A stretch of 7,777 nt of DNA from NCBI GenBank assembly GCA_002432195.1, contig DJGG01000172.1, positions 4,947 through 12,723 on the forward strand. Direction: 5' to 3'. The notes beneath the pieces were generated by a model. That model worked only from the letters and a program-made list of their open reading frames with translations. It was not told the origin of the DNA and did not search any database. Below, piece by piece: positions 1 through 6,077 of this stretch. The stretch is from Desulfobacteraceae bacterium UBA5852 (GTDB lineage Bacteria > Desulfobacterota > Desulfobacteria > Desulfobacterales > UBA5852). Position 1 is the stretch's first letter, and each line of letters begins with the position of its first letter. Made by a program: the position numbers and the translations under genes.

Positions 1-1
1 C

Positions 2-130
2 GGGCAGCCCGGCCAGGCCGGCGGGCGCGACGGGGACCTCTTCCTGCGGGTGCGCGTCCGGGACGGTCTGTGGACGCGGTTGGTGCGCTGGATCGGCGGC
101 TGGTGGCGGCGCAGCGGTCATCGGCCGTAA
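2..130 (+). CDS. C-terminal fragment of a gene cut by the left edge; possibly a DnaJ/CbpA-like co-chaperone
   Basis: This is the last 42 codons of a + strand reading frame that enters from outside the window and ends at TAA (128-130). The visible stretch contains GQPGQAGGRDGDLFLRVRV. A G-rich turn followed by GDLxxRVxV is the pattern found in the second substrate-binding beta-domain of DnaJ and CbpA proteins (typically G-x-x-G-x-x-GDL-hydrophobic-R/V-V). After that comes an unusual basic, Trp-rich tail (WIGGWWRRSGHRP) rather than the usual DnaJ end, so the assignment rests on a short motif. If correct, the protein would be a cytosolic Hsp40 that presents clients to DnaK. The next gene starts 85 bp downstream on the same strand with no convincing terminator between, so read-through is plausible. 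The missing N-terminus, with or without a J-domain HPD motif, would settle identity. Confidence 0.4.
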   Translation, partial: GQPGQAGGRDGDLFLRVRVRDGLWTRLVRWIGGWWRRSGHRP

Positions 131-215
131 GCGCGTGCGCCGGCGGCCGGCCGGCCCACTGTCGCGCCGCCTTTCCCGGGGGGCGTGCGCCCGCATGCGG
201 CGACGGGGTGATACC

Positions 216-968
216 ATGCAAGTGATGCAAGGCTTCTGGCTCAACTGGCGCGGCTTGTGGCTCGGCCTGCGCACCCCCCGGCTCCTGGCGCTGGGGTTGC
301 TGCGCTTCGCGGCGGTGATCGTGCTGACGGTGGCCACGGCCAGCGTAATCCTCCACTACCACGACGCCCTGATGGCCGCCCTCTGGGGCCGGCCGGAGAG
401 CCTCTGGCTGGTCTGGCTCTGGTATCTGGCCAACTGGCTGATGACCGTCCTGCTGGTGGTGCTGGCGACACTCCTGGCCTATCTCCTGGCGCAGGTGCTC
501 TTTGCGGTCTGGATCATGGACCGCATGTCGCGGATCACCGAGAAAATGGTCGGGGGGGGCGCCGCGGAGCCCCCGACGGCCTCCCTCGCCGGGCAGTTCG
601 TCTTTCTGGTGGCCCAGGAGATCCCCCGGGCCGTGGCGCCCCTGCTGCTCACCCTGGTGGTGGTCGTCCTGGGATGGTTGACCCCCCTGGGGCCGGTGGT
701 GGCCGTCGTCTCACCCGTGGTGGCCGGCACGCTCCTGGCCTGGGACAACACGGACCTGTTGCCGGCCCGCCAATTGATTCCCTTTCGCCGGCGCTTTCGC
801 ATGTTTTACCGCCATCTGGGCTTTCACATCGGCTTCGGCCTGCCCTTCCTGATACCGTTGGTCAACCTGCTGCTGCTGTCCTTCGCCCCCGTGGGAGCGA
901 CCCTCTACCACCTGGAGCGTGCAGCGGTGGAATCGGAGGCTGCCGGCCTGAAGGCGGCGGGTCCGTGA
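216..968 (+). CDS. EI24 / CysZ-like multi-span inner-membrane protein
   Basis: A 250-residue integral membrane protein of the EI24 family (Pfam EI24), which includes the bacterial sulfate-uptake protein CysZ. The N-terminus (MQVMQGFWLNWRGLWLGLR) is the short amphipathic lead-in seen in such proteins. Hydrophobic segments lie near residues 26-48, 66-100, 132-176 (probably two) and 204-228. The last one, in GLPFLIPLVNLLLLSFAP, followed by VGATL, matches the conserved C-terminal helix pattern of the family. Length fits CysZ (about 250 aa). I chose ATG 216 over the upstream ATG at 135 because the extra 27 residues are Arg-rich and unlike the family, and because GGGGTG (205-210) lies 5 bp upstream as a ribosome site. 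ATG 225 is also possible. CysZ imports sulfate, but many EI24 proteins are uncharacterised, and no cys genes are visible here, so the substrate is unknown. It ends inside the start of the next gene. Confidence 0.8.
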   Translation: MQVMQGFWLNWRGLWLGLRTPRLLALGLLRFAAVIVLTVATASVILHYHDALMAALWGRPESLWLVWLWYLANWLMTVLLVVLATLLAYLLAQVLFAVWIMDRMSRITEKMVGGGAAEPPTASLAGQFVFLVAQEIPRAVAPLLLTLVVVVLGWLTPLGPVVAVVSPVVAGTLLAWDNTDLLPARQLIPFRRRFRMFYRHLGFHIGFGLPFLIPLVNLLLLSFAPVGATLYHLERAAVESEAAGLKAAGP

Positions 969-2311
969 GCACCGACGACACGCCGGTACCCCGCGCGGTC
1001 GTGGCGCGGGAGATCGCCCTCAGCGGGCTGGGTAACGTGGGGCTGGCGGGCATCCGGGAGATCCGCCGCCTGGTGGACCGCATCGAGGCCGCCACGGGGC
1101 TGGATTTCATCCGCATGGAGATGGGGGTTCCGGGCCTGCCGCCGGCCCCCCCGGCGGTGGCCGGGGAAAGCGCCGCCCTGGCGGAAGGGGTGGGGGCGGT
1201 CTACCCGCCTTTCGACGGTCTGCCGGGGCTCAAGGCGGCCATATCCCGGTTCATCCGGCTCTTCATGAACCTCACCATCCCGCCGGCCTGCTGCTGGCCC
1301 ACCGTGGGGGCCATGCAGGCTTGCCTCCTGGGGATGCTCACCGCCGCCCGCTGCCGCAACGGGCGCAAGCGGATCGTGTTCATCGACCCCGGTTTCCCGG
1401 TGAACAAACTGCAGGCCCGGGTGCTGGGCCTGCCCAGTGCGCGCTTCGACATCCACGATTGCCGGGGCGCGCGCCTGGCCGACCGGCTCGAGGGCCACCT
1501 GGCCGCCGGTGACGTGGCCGCCGTGCTCTACTCCAACCCCAACAATCCCTCCTGGATCTGCCTCACGGAAGAGGAATTGGAGATCATCGGCCGCCTGTGC
1601 ACGCGCTACGAGGCCATCGCCCTGGAGGACCTGGCGTACTTCGGCATGGATTTCCGCCGGGACTACTCCGTGCCCGGAGAGCCGCCCTATGTCCCCAGCG
1701 TGGCGCACTACACGGATCGCTGCATGCTGATCATCTCCTGCTCCAAGGCCTTCAGCCTGGCGGGGCAGCGCATCGCCATGGCCGCGGTTCCCGAAGCGCT
1801 ATTCCAGGCGCGCTTCCCCGACCTGGCGCCGCATTTCGGCAGCGCCCGATTCGGCTACGCCCTGACCTATGGCGGGCTCTACGCCCAGACCGCCGGTGTC
1901 GGCCACAGTGCCCAACGGGGCCTGCAGCACCTGCTGGAGGCCGTCAACGCGGGCCGCTACGACTTCCTCGCGCCGCTGCGCGAATACGGCCGCCGGGCCG
2001 CCGCCATGAAACGCCTCTTTCTGGCCAACGGATTTCACCTGGTCTACGACCGGGACGGCGCGGAACCGTTGGCCGACGGTTTCTACTTCACGGTGGCCTA
2101 CCCGGGGCTCAGCGGCGGTGAGCTGGTGGAGGCCCTGCTGCCCTTCGGGATCAGCGCCATCGCGCTGGCCAACGCCGGCAGCGACCGCAAGGAGGGCATT
2201 CGCGCCTGCGTCTCGCAGGTCCCCGCCGAACGCCTTCCGGAGCTCCGCGCACGCCTGGAGCGCTTTCGGGGGCATCATCCGGCCCCCCCGGCGGAACCTC
2301 CCGACCGCTAG
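965..2311 (+). CDS. Fold-type I PLP-dependent aminotransferase (class I/II)
   Basis: A 448-residue pyridoxal-phosphate enzyme of the aspartate aminotransferase superfamily, expected to be cytosolic. Visible landmarks: SNPNNPSWICL (190-200) with the cofactor-binding Asn, EDLAYFGMD (221-229) with Asp222 for the pyridine nitrogen and Tyr225, SCSKAFSLAGQRI (258-270) with Lys261 as the expected Schiff-base lysine, and Arg413 in GIRACVSQ as the likely carboxylate-binding arginine. REIRRLVDRIEAATGLDFIRM near the N-terminus, MGVPGLP and the PSWICL motif mark a distinct clade that I recall from Bacteroidetes and other Gram-negatives. Its amino donor and product are not established as far as I know. 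Start: GTG 965 overlaps the preceding TGA stop (GTGA), with an AAGGCGGCGG purine-rich stretch at 951-960, and this start reproduces the expected N-terminus. All key catalytic residues are present, so it should be active. The substrate cannot be read from sequence. Confidence 0.9.
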   Translation: MSTDDTPVPRAVVAREIALSGLGNVGLAGIREIRRLVDRIEAATGLDFIRMEMGVPGLPPAPPAVAGESAALAEGVGAVYPPFDGLPGLKAAISRFIRLFMNLTIPPACCWPTVGAMQACLLGMLTAARCRNGRKRIVFIDPGFPVNKLQARVLGLPSARFDIHDCRGARLADRLEGHLAAGDVAAVLYSNPNNPSWICLTEEELEIIGRLCTRYEAIALEDLAYFGMDFRRDYSVPGEPPYVPSVAHYTDRCMLIISCSKAFSLAGQRIAMAAVPEALFQARFPDLAPHFGSARFGYALTYGGLYAQTAGVGHSAQRGLQHLLEAVNAGRYDFLAPLREYGRRAAAMKRLFLANGFHLVYDRDGAEPLADGFYFTVAYPGLSGGELVEALLPFGISAIALANAGSDRKEGIRACVSQVPAERLPELRARLERFRGHHPAPPAEPPDR

Positions 2312-2315
2312 CCCA

Positions 2316-2329
2316 GCCGCCCGGGCGGC
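2316..2329. repeat. Perfect 14 bp palindrome just after the aminotransferase stop
   Basis: GCCGCCCGGGCGGC is its own reverse complement and begins 4 bp after the TAG stop of the aminotransferase. As RNA it could only form a very tight hairpin, so it may be part of a larger structure with the hairpin at 2333-2357, a protein-binding site, or a by-product of high GC content. Confidence 0.45.
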
Positions 2330-2332
2330 GCC

Positions 2333-2357
2333 CCGCGGTGCGGGCAGGGCACCGCGG
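2333..2357 (+). terminator. Terminator-like hairpin after the aminotransferase, lacking a U-tract
   Basis: CCGCGGTGC (2333-2341) is perfectly complementary to GCACCGCGG (2349-2357), giving a 9 bp GC-rich stem with a 7-base loop. It sits 21 bp after the aminotransferase stop and directly before the candidate promoter of the next gene, the right place to separate two transcription units. The following bases (CGCTTGATT) contain no run of T, so classical intrinsic termination would be weak. It may instead protect the 3' end of the mRNA or work with Rho. Confidence 0.5.
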
Positions 2358-2360
2358 CGC

Positions 2361-2389
2361 TTGATTGCCGGGCGCAATTCCGCTAATCT
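2361..2389 (+). promoter_or_regulatory. Candidate sigma70-type promoter for the OmpA-domain lipoprotein gene
   Basis: TTGATT (2361-2366, 4 of 6 to the -35 consensus) and TAATCT (2384-2389, 3 of 6 to the -10 consensus) are separated by exactly 17 bp, in a locally AT-richer patch of otherwise very GC-rich DNA. Transcription from it would give a leader of about 100 bases before ATG 2498. The matches are modest, so this is a prediction by position and spacing. Confidence 0.4.
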
Positions 2390-2485
2390 ACCTTTGAGAT
2401 GGTGAATGGGCGGATGACCTCGGCGCGCGCGTGGTTGGGCATCCCCGGGATCGCCGCCCCGGAGCACCGGCAACGAGCACACACT

Positions 2486-2490
2486 GGAGG
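2486..2490 (+). promoter_or_regulatory. Strong ribosome binding site that sets the lipoprotein start
   Basis: GGAGG, continuing as GGG, lies 7 bp before ATG 2498. It decides against the upstream in-frame ATG at 2399, which would place about 33 non-signal residues before the signal peptide, and against ATG 2513. Confidence 0.75.
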
Positions 2491-2497
2491 GGGCAAC

Positions 2498-3061
2498 ATG
2501 GGAAATGGGCGTATGCATTCCACCTTGGGGACGGTAGTTTTGACGCTGCTGCTGGTGCTCGTCGGGTGCGCCAGCCCCCCTCCGGCGCCCCCGCCGGAGA
2601 CCGCCGGGGGCCTGGTGACCTCCGCCCCCCCGGCCCCGCCCGCGGAAGTGCGCCTGGATGCAACGCAAACGGCCGTCCGGCAGGAGGAGGAGCGGCGTCG
2701 CGAGGAGGCCGAGCGCAATCGCCTGGTCTACGAGGACATCTACTTCGGAGCGGAATCCTGGCGGCTCGACGATAGGGCGCTGGAACTGCTGCGCTGGAAA
2801 GCCGATTGGCTCCGGCGTCACCCGGAAGTGGCGGTGGTCGTGGAAGGCTACAGCGACCAGCGCGGGGGACCCCTCAAGAATCTCCTGCTGGGTTCCCGGC
2901 GCGCCGGAACGGTGATGAGCTTCCTTCTGCGGGAGGGCATCCCCCGGGAGCGGCTGACGGCCGTGAGCTATGGGGAGGAGCGTCTCATGGCCCAGGGCAG
3001 TGGAGAGGAAGTCGACGCCAAGAACCGCCGGGTGCGGTTGACCATCCGGGATACGCCCTAA
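2498..3061 (+). CDS. Pal-like outer-membrane lipoprotein with OmpA peptidoglycan-binding domain
   Basis: A 187-residue lipoprotein. A lipoprotein signal peptide (hydrophobic residues 10-23) ends in LVGC, with Cys24 as the lipidated residue. Ala25-Ser26 follow, with no Asp at +2, so Lol sorting to the outer membrane is expected. Residues 25-50 are a Pro/Ala-rich linker and 58-76 a charged, probably helical segment. Residues 78-183 are an OmpA-like domain: VYEDIYFGAESWRL, VEGYSDQRGG with Asp120, LGSRRA with Arg135, and the closing NRRVR. Asp120 and Arg135 have the 15-residue spacing of the pair that binds diaminopimelate of peptidoglycan in OmpA. The usual GHTDERG reads GYSDQRG here. It resembles Pal, but no tol genes or CpoB flank it, so it may be a stand-alone wall-anchoring lipoprotein. 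GGAGG (2486-2490), 7 bp before ATG 2498, fixes the start over the longer frame from 2399. Confidence 0.85.
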   Translation: MGNGRMHSTLGTVVLTLLLVLVGCASPPPAPPPETAGGLVTSAPPAPPAEVRLDATQTAVRQEEERRREEAERNRLVYEDIYFGAESWRLDDRALELLRWKADWLRRHPEVAVVVEGYSDQRGGPLKNLLLGSRRAGTVMSFLLREGIPRERLTAVSYGEERLMAQGSGEEVDAKNRRVRLTIRDTP

Positions 3062-4146
3062 TCTTGGCGGTTGAGAGCCTCGATGAGTTGCATGAGGCGG
3101 GCGAAGCTCTCGCGGTTGAAGTCCAGAATCAGGCGCGGCAAGTGGGCCAGTTGCGGCTCGTCGGCTTCCGGGGGCAGCGGCCCGCCCAGCTCCATAGCGC
3201 CGCCCGGCAACAGCAGGTCGCCGAACTCGCGCTGCAGGGCCGCGAACCCGTCCGCCGTAGGCACCGCCTTGAGGCGCAGGACCAGCTTGGCGCCCACCTG
3301 ACGCAAGCTGTGGAAGTGGGTGTAGAATCCGTCGATCGCCGCCACCGCCGCTTCCACGGTCGTCACGATGCGGAAGATCTCCAAATCCTCCGGTCTCACG
3401 AAGCCGGCGCCCTCCAGCTGATGCTTCAGGCAGTTCCGCCACGCGGCCCAGTAAGCCCTTCCCGGCACTTCCACCATGATCACCGGCAAGGGGTTGCGTT
3501 TGCCGGTCTGCACCAGGGTCAACGTCTCCATGGCTTCGTCCAGGGTGCCGAAGCCGCCGGGGAACAGCACGATGGCATCCGCCTCCTTCAGGAAAGCCAC
3601 TTTGCGGTTGAAGAAATACTTGTAGTTGATGCTTTTGGGATTGCCGTCCACAATGGGGTTGGGCCTCTGCTCGAAGGGCAGACGGATGTTGATGCCGAAG
3701 GAGTTGTCCGCCCCGGCGCCCTCGTTGATGGCCTGCATGATGCCCGGCCCGCCTCCCGTGATGACCATGTAGCCGGCCTCCGCCAGGTGCCGGCCCAGCC
3801 GGCGCGCCATGGCATAGGCGGGCGTGCCCGCGGGCACGCGGGCGGACCCGAATACCGACACCTTGCGCCGCTCCCGGTAGGGGGCGAAGACTTTGGAGGT
3901 GAAACGCATCTCCTTGAGCGAGGCGTTCATGAGCTTGAGGTCGGCCAAGCGGTCGCTCTCCTGGCCGGCTTTCAGCGAGGCCAGGATCATTTCGCGCACC
4001 ACGCCGCGCTGGGCGATACCCCCCACCATGGACATCAGGTGCTCGATGGTGTCGTCCACGGGACCGTTGGTGGGGGTGAAGTGCAATTCGCGCAGGGTTT
4101 TCACAGGCGGTGGGGCCAGGGTGTCGAGAGGGGCATTGGGGGACAT
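3058..4146 (-). CDS. LOG-family (TIGR00730-type) Rossmann-fold nucleotide 5'-monophosphate phosphoribohydrolase
   Basis: A 362-residue cytosolic protein of the LOG family, once called 'lysine decarboxylase-like'. Known members cleave the N-glycosidic bond of nucleoside or cytokinin 5'-monophosphates, releasing free base and ribose 5-phosphate. The Rossmann core starts at KVSVFGSARV (95-104). GGGPGIM (131-137), the Arg181-Lys182 pair in FFNRKVAF, and the diagnostic PGGFGTLDE (196-204, with the conserved Glu) complete the active site. LPFEQRPNP (156-164) is shared with the longer LOG subgroup. About 90 residues lie N-terminal to the core, and residues 270-362 form a C-terminal extension absent from the short LOG/YvdD-type proteins. 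It is also shorter than E. coli PpnN. AGGAG 6 bp before ATG 4146 supports the start. Its TAG stop overlaps the stop of the convergent lipoprotein gene. Family assignment is firm; the actual substrate, purine monophosphate or cytokinin-like, is not. Confidence 0.88.
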   Translation of the reverse strand: MSPNAPLDTLAPPPVKTLRELHFTPTNGPVDDTIEHLMSMVGGIAQRGVVREMILASLKAGQESDRLADLKLMNASLKEMRFTSKVFAPYRERRKVSVFGSARVPAGTPAYAMARRLGRHLAEAGYMVITGGGPGIMQAINEGAGADNSFGINIRLPFEQRPNPIVDGNPKSINYKYFFNRKVAFLKEADAIVLFPGGFGTLDEAMETLTLVQTGKRNPLPVIMVEVPGRAYWAAWRNCLKHQLEGAGFVRPEDLEIFRIVTTVEAAVAAIDGFYTHFHSLRQVGAKLVLRLKAVPTADGFAALQREFGDLLLPGGAMELGGPLPPEADEPQLAHLPRLILDFNRESFARLMQLIEALNRQD

Positions 4147-4152
4147 GCGCGA

Positions 4153-4157
4153 CTCCT
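4153..4157 (-). promoter_or_regulatory. Ribosome binding site of the LOG-family gene
   Basis: On the minus strand this reads AGGAG, 6 bp before the ATG at 4146-4144, an optimal Shine-Dalgarno arrangement that confirms the chosen start. Confidence 0.75.
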
Positions 4158-4218
4158 AGGGTGCCGGTTGAGGATCCACGGGGTGTCTGCCCGGAAGGCG
4201 GCGGCAGGCCCCAGCTGG

Positions 4219-4250
4219 GACGCCACTAAAATTGCCCTCCCCATGGCGTC
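4219..4250. repeat. 7 bp inverted repeat in the divergent promoter region
   Basis: GACGCCA (4219-4225) and TGGCGTC (4244-4250) are exact reverse complements separated by 18 bp. Their centres are 25 bp apart, roughly two and a half helical turns. The right arm abuts the TTGACA box of the minus-strand promoter candidate, and the arms bracket its -10 region. A dimeric regulator site is possible. A 7 bp repeat in GC-rich DNA can also arise by chance. Confidence 0.35.
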
Positions 4251-4256
4251 TGTCAA
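4228..4256 (-). promoter_or_regulatory. Candidate promoter for the LOG-family gene
   Basis: On the minus strand a perfect TTGACA (4256-4251) is followed after 17 bp by AATTTT (4233-4228), a 3 of 6 match to the -10 consensus in the only AT-rich patch of this intergenic region. The leader would be about 75 bases. The -35 box is exact, the -10 box poor, so confidence is limited. Confidence 0.4.
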
Positions 4257-4321
4257 TGGCCGCTGTGCCGGGGCTTGCGCCACGGGGGGCGATGCTTACG
4301 AATATGGTCGTGCCGCTTGAG

Positions 4322-4344
4322 GTCCGGGGGGCCGTACCCCGGGC
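4322..4344 (+). promoter_or_regulatory. GC-rich hairpin upstream of the phosphatase gene
   Basis: CCGGGG (4324-4329) pairs with CCCCGG (4337-4342) around a 7-base loop. The stem extends outward by a G-U and a G-C pair to 4322-4344. It lies about 70 bp before ATG 4416. If transcription starts upstream of it, it would be a stable leader stem-loop. No T-run follows, so it does not look like an intrinsic terminator or attenuator by itself. I found no convincing promoter for the phosphatase in 4257-4415. Confidence 0.4.
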
Positions 4345-4415
4345 AGGCTCGGGATGATTGTCATCAGCATGCCCGCGAATCGGCGGCGGGCGCCAATGGC
4401 ACACCACGGCTGCCC

Positions 4416-6029
4416 ATGCACGAGCGCCACGCAACATACCTGCGGCTCTTCGGCGCCCAGCTTTCGCGCCGGATCGTGGTGTGGGTCTTCTTCAGCGTGG
4501 TGGTCATCGAGACCATCATCTTCTTCCCCAGTCTCAAGAACCGCGAGCAGGAATTGCTGGGCCAGTTGCGGGAAGTGTCCTCCGCCAAGAGCGGGGTGCT
4601 GATGCACGTCATCCCCACCGAGGCCTCGGACGAGGCGTTTCTTCTCCAGACGCGCAAGTTGCTGGCGCACCCGCGGGTCGTGGGGGTGGCGCTCTATCGC
4701 ACGGACGGCACCGAAGTCGGCGTGCTGGGGGAACGGCCGGAACTGCACTTCCAGGCGATCACCGCCGACGGCGCCATGACCCTTCTCGACCGCCGCGGCA
4801 TGCGCTACGACGTGGCCTCCCTGGGCCGGTGGCAACGCAAGGACAACATCCTGGTGGTGCGCCACGACACCTCGACGGTCAAGCACGAGCTGGTGGCTTT
4901 CTTCTTCCGTATCGCCGGCCTGGTGGTGATCATCTCGATCTTCGTCACCGGTGGCGCGCTGATGGCCCTGGGCCCCATCGTGGTGACCCCCATTCTGCGC
5001 CTGCGCCGGGACCTGATCGCTGCCGGCGAGGCCGTCAGCCGTGATGTGAAGGCGCCGGAATTCCACTCCTTCACCCATCAGCGGTCCGATGAGCTGGGTG
5101 AGGTCATCACGGCCTTCCGGGAGATGTTCACCCAGATCACGGAGGCCATCAGCCGCCGCAAGGAAGCGGAGAAGAAGTTGATCGATACCCTGCGCACCGT
5201 GGAAGCCTATTCCCGCGAGCTCAGGCGGGAGTTGGAGACGGGGCGCGAGATGCAGCAGAATTTCCTGCCGTCCCGGCTGATTCAGCCCCCGGGCTGGGAG
5301 GTGGCGGCCTATTTCCGGCCCGCCCGCCAGGTGGCCGGCGACTACTACGATGTCTTCGCCCTGCCCGGAGGACGGCTGGGGCTGGTGATCGCCGATGTCT
5401 GCGACAAAGGGGTGGGGGCGGCGCTGTTCATGGCCCTTTTCCGCAGCCTGATCCGCATCTTCGCCGGCCAGTTCGCGCCCGATGGGCCCGCCGGCGGGGA
5501 GACGGCCAATCCGCAGGCGTCCGCGGGGACCGCGGCCACGCGCGACGGCATCGCCCTGCGGGCCGTGGAGCTCACCAACCGTTACGTGGCCGGCAATCAC
5601 GGCGACCTGGGGATGTTCGCCAGCCTGTTCTTCGGTGTCCTGGATACGGCCGGCGGCGAGATGGACTATGTCAACGCCGGCCATGAGCCTCCCGTGATAC
5701 TCCACTCCCAGGGGGGCATGCGCCTCCGCCTGAAGGCCACCGGGGCCGTGGTGGGAATCCGCCCGGACGTCCGCTTCGGGTGCGAACGGGTCCGGCTGTT
5801 GCCCGGGGAGACGCTGCTGGCCTTCACCGACGGGGTTCCGGAGGCCAGCGGCTCCTCGGGGGAGTTCTTCGGACATGGCCGCCTGACCGCGCTTCTGGGC
5901 CGCCCGGTGACCTCCGCCAGCCACCTGATCGGCGTCATCGCCGAACGGGTCCTGGCCCACACCGGGGAGGCCGAGCAGTTCGACGATATCACGCTGCTGG
6001 CCGTTCGCGGCCGGCCCGGAATGGATTGA
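4416..6029 (+). CDS. Membrane-bound HAMP-SpoIIE/PP2C serine/threonine phosphatase (RsbU-like output)
   Basis: A 537-residue inner-membrane signalling protein. TM1 spans about 18-38, a periplasmic region 39-160, TM2 162-185, then HAMP 187-240, a charged helical linker 235-280 and a SpoIIE-type PP2C domain 285-532. Manganese-binding acidic motifs are intact: GDYYD (308-312), ADVCDKG (326-332), FTDGVPEA (470-477) and FDDIT (522-526). NAGHEPP (420-426) is also conserved. Such domains usually dephosphorylate anti-sigma-antagonist (STAS) proteins in partner-switching cascades. An Ala/Gly/Pro-rich insert at about 353-375 interrupts the phosphatase domain. The periplasmic part matches no sensor fold I recognise. 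I chose ATG 4416 because TM1 then begins near residue 18. The sequence before it has no clear Shine-Dalgarno, so translation may be weak. No STAS, kinase or sigma gene lies nearby, so its target is encoded elsewhere. Confidence 0.88.
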   Translation: MHERHATYLRLFGAQLSRRIVVWVFFSVVVIETIIFFPSLKNREQELLGQLREVSSAKSGVLMHVIPTEASDEAFLLQTRKLLAHPRVVGVALYRTDGTEVGVLGERPELHFQAITADGAMTLLDRRGMRYDVASLGRWQRKDNILVVRHDTSTVKHELVAFFFRIAGLVVIISIFVTGGALMALGPIVVTPILRLRRDLIAAGEAVSRDVKAPEFHSFTHQRSDELGEVITAFREMFTQITEAISRRKEAEKKLIDTLRTVEAYSRELRRELETGREMQQNFLPSRLIQPPGWEVAAYFRPARQVAGDYYDVFALPGGRLGLVIADVCDKGVGAALFMALFRSLIRIFAGQFAPDGPAGGETANPQASAGTAATRDGIALRAVELTNRYVAGNHGDLGMFASLFFGVLDTAGGEMDYVNAGHEPPVILHSQGGMRLRLKATGAVVGIRPDVRFGCERVRLLPGETLLAFTDGVPEASGSSGEFFGHGRLTALLGRPVTSASHLIGVIAERVLAHTGEAEQFDDITLLAVRGRPGMD

Positions 6030-6031
6030 GG

Positions 6032-6053
6032 GTCCGGCCCGCGGCGGGCGGAC
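6032..6053. terminator. Bulged GC-rich hairpin between convergent genes, possible shared terminator
   Basis: GTCC (6032-6035) pairs with GGAC (6050-6053) and GCCCG (6037-6041) with CGGGC (6045-6049), with one bulged G at 6036 and a 3-base loop. It starts 3 bp after the phosphatase stop and lies 24 bp past the stop of the convergent kinase gene, so it could serve both. On the + side only a weak TCTTT (6063-6067) follows and on the - side no T-run, so termination may be partial or Rho-assisted. Confidence 0.45.
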
Positions 6054-6077
6054 GACGAGGGGTCTTTCCGGAATTTG

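Noticed and set aside
131..215. Gap between the left partial gene and the EI24 gene
   Set aside because: It contains short GC-rich self-complementary stretches such as GGGCGTGCGCCC, but no T-run and no convincing promoter, so I did not call a terminator or promoter.
257..964. Upstream extension of the aminotransferase frame
   Set aside because: The open frame runs back through the EI24 gene, but residues before GTG 965 are low-complexity Pro/Gly/Arg sequence, while the enzyme's family N-terminus begins right after 965.
1799..3442. A 547-residue - strand open frame spanning the aminotransferase end, the gap and the lipoprotein
   Set aside because: It crosses three well-supported genes and an intergenic region, and its low-complexity Gly/Arg/Ala translation has no motif; a GC-content artefact.
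2806..4320. A 504-residue + strand open frame opposite the LOG-family gene
   Set aside because: It overlaps the lipoprotein end out of frame and is antisense to a firmly assigned gene, with no family signature.
4354..4602. Small + strand frame starting ahead of the phosphatase
   Set aside because: Most of it overlaps the phosphatase out of frame and its translation has no recognisable feature; a leader peptide is possible but unsupported.
4296..5960. A 554-residue - strand open frame opposite the phosphatase
   Set aside because: It is antisense to a gene with intact catalytic motifs, has compositionally biased translation and no recognisable domain.
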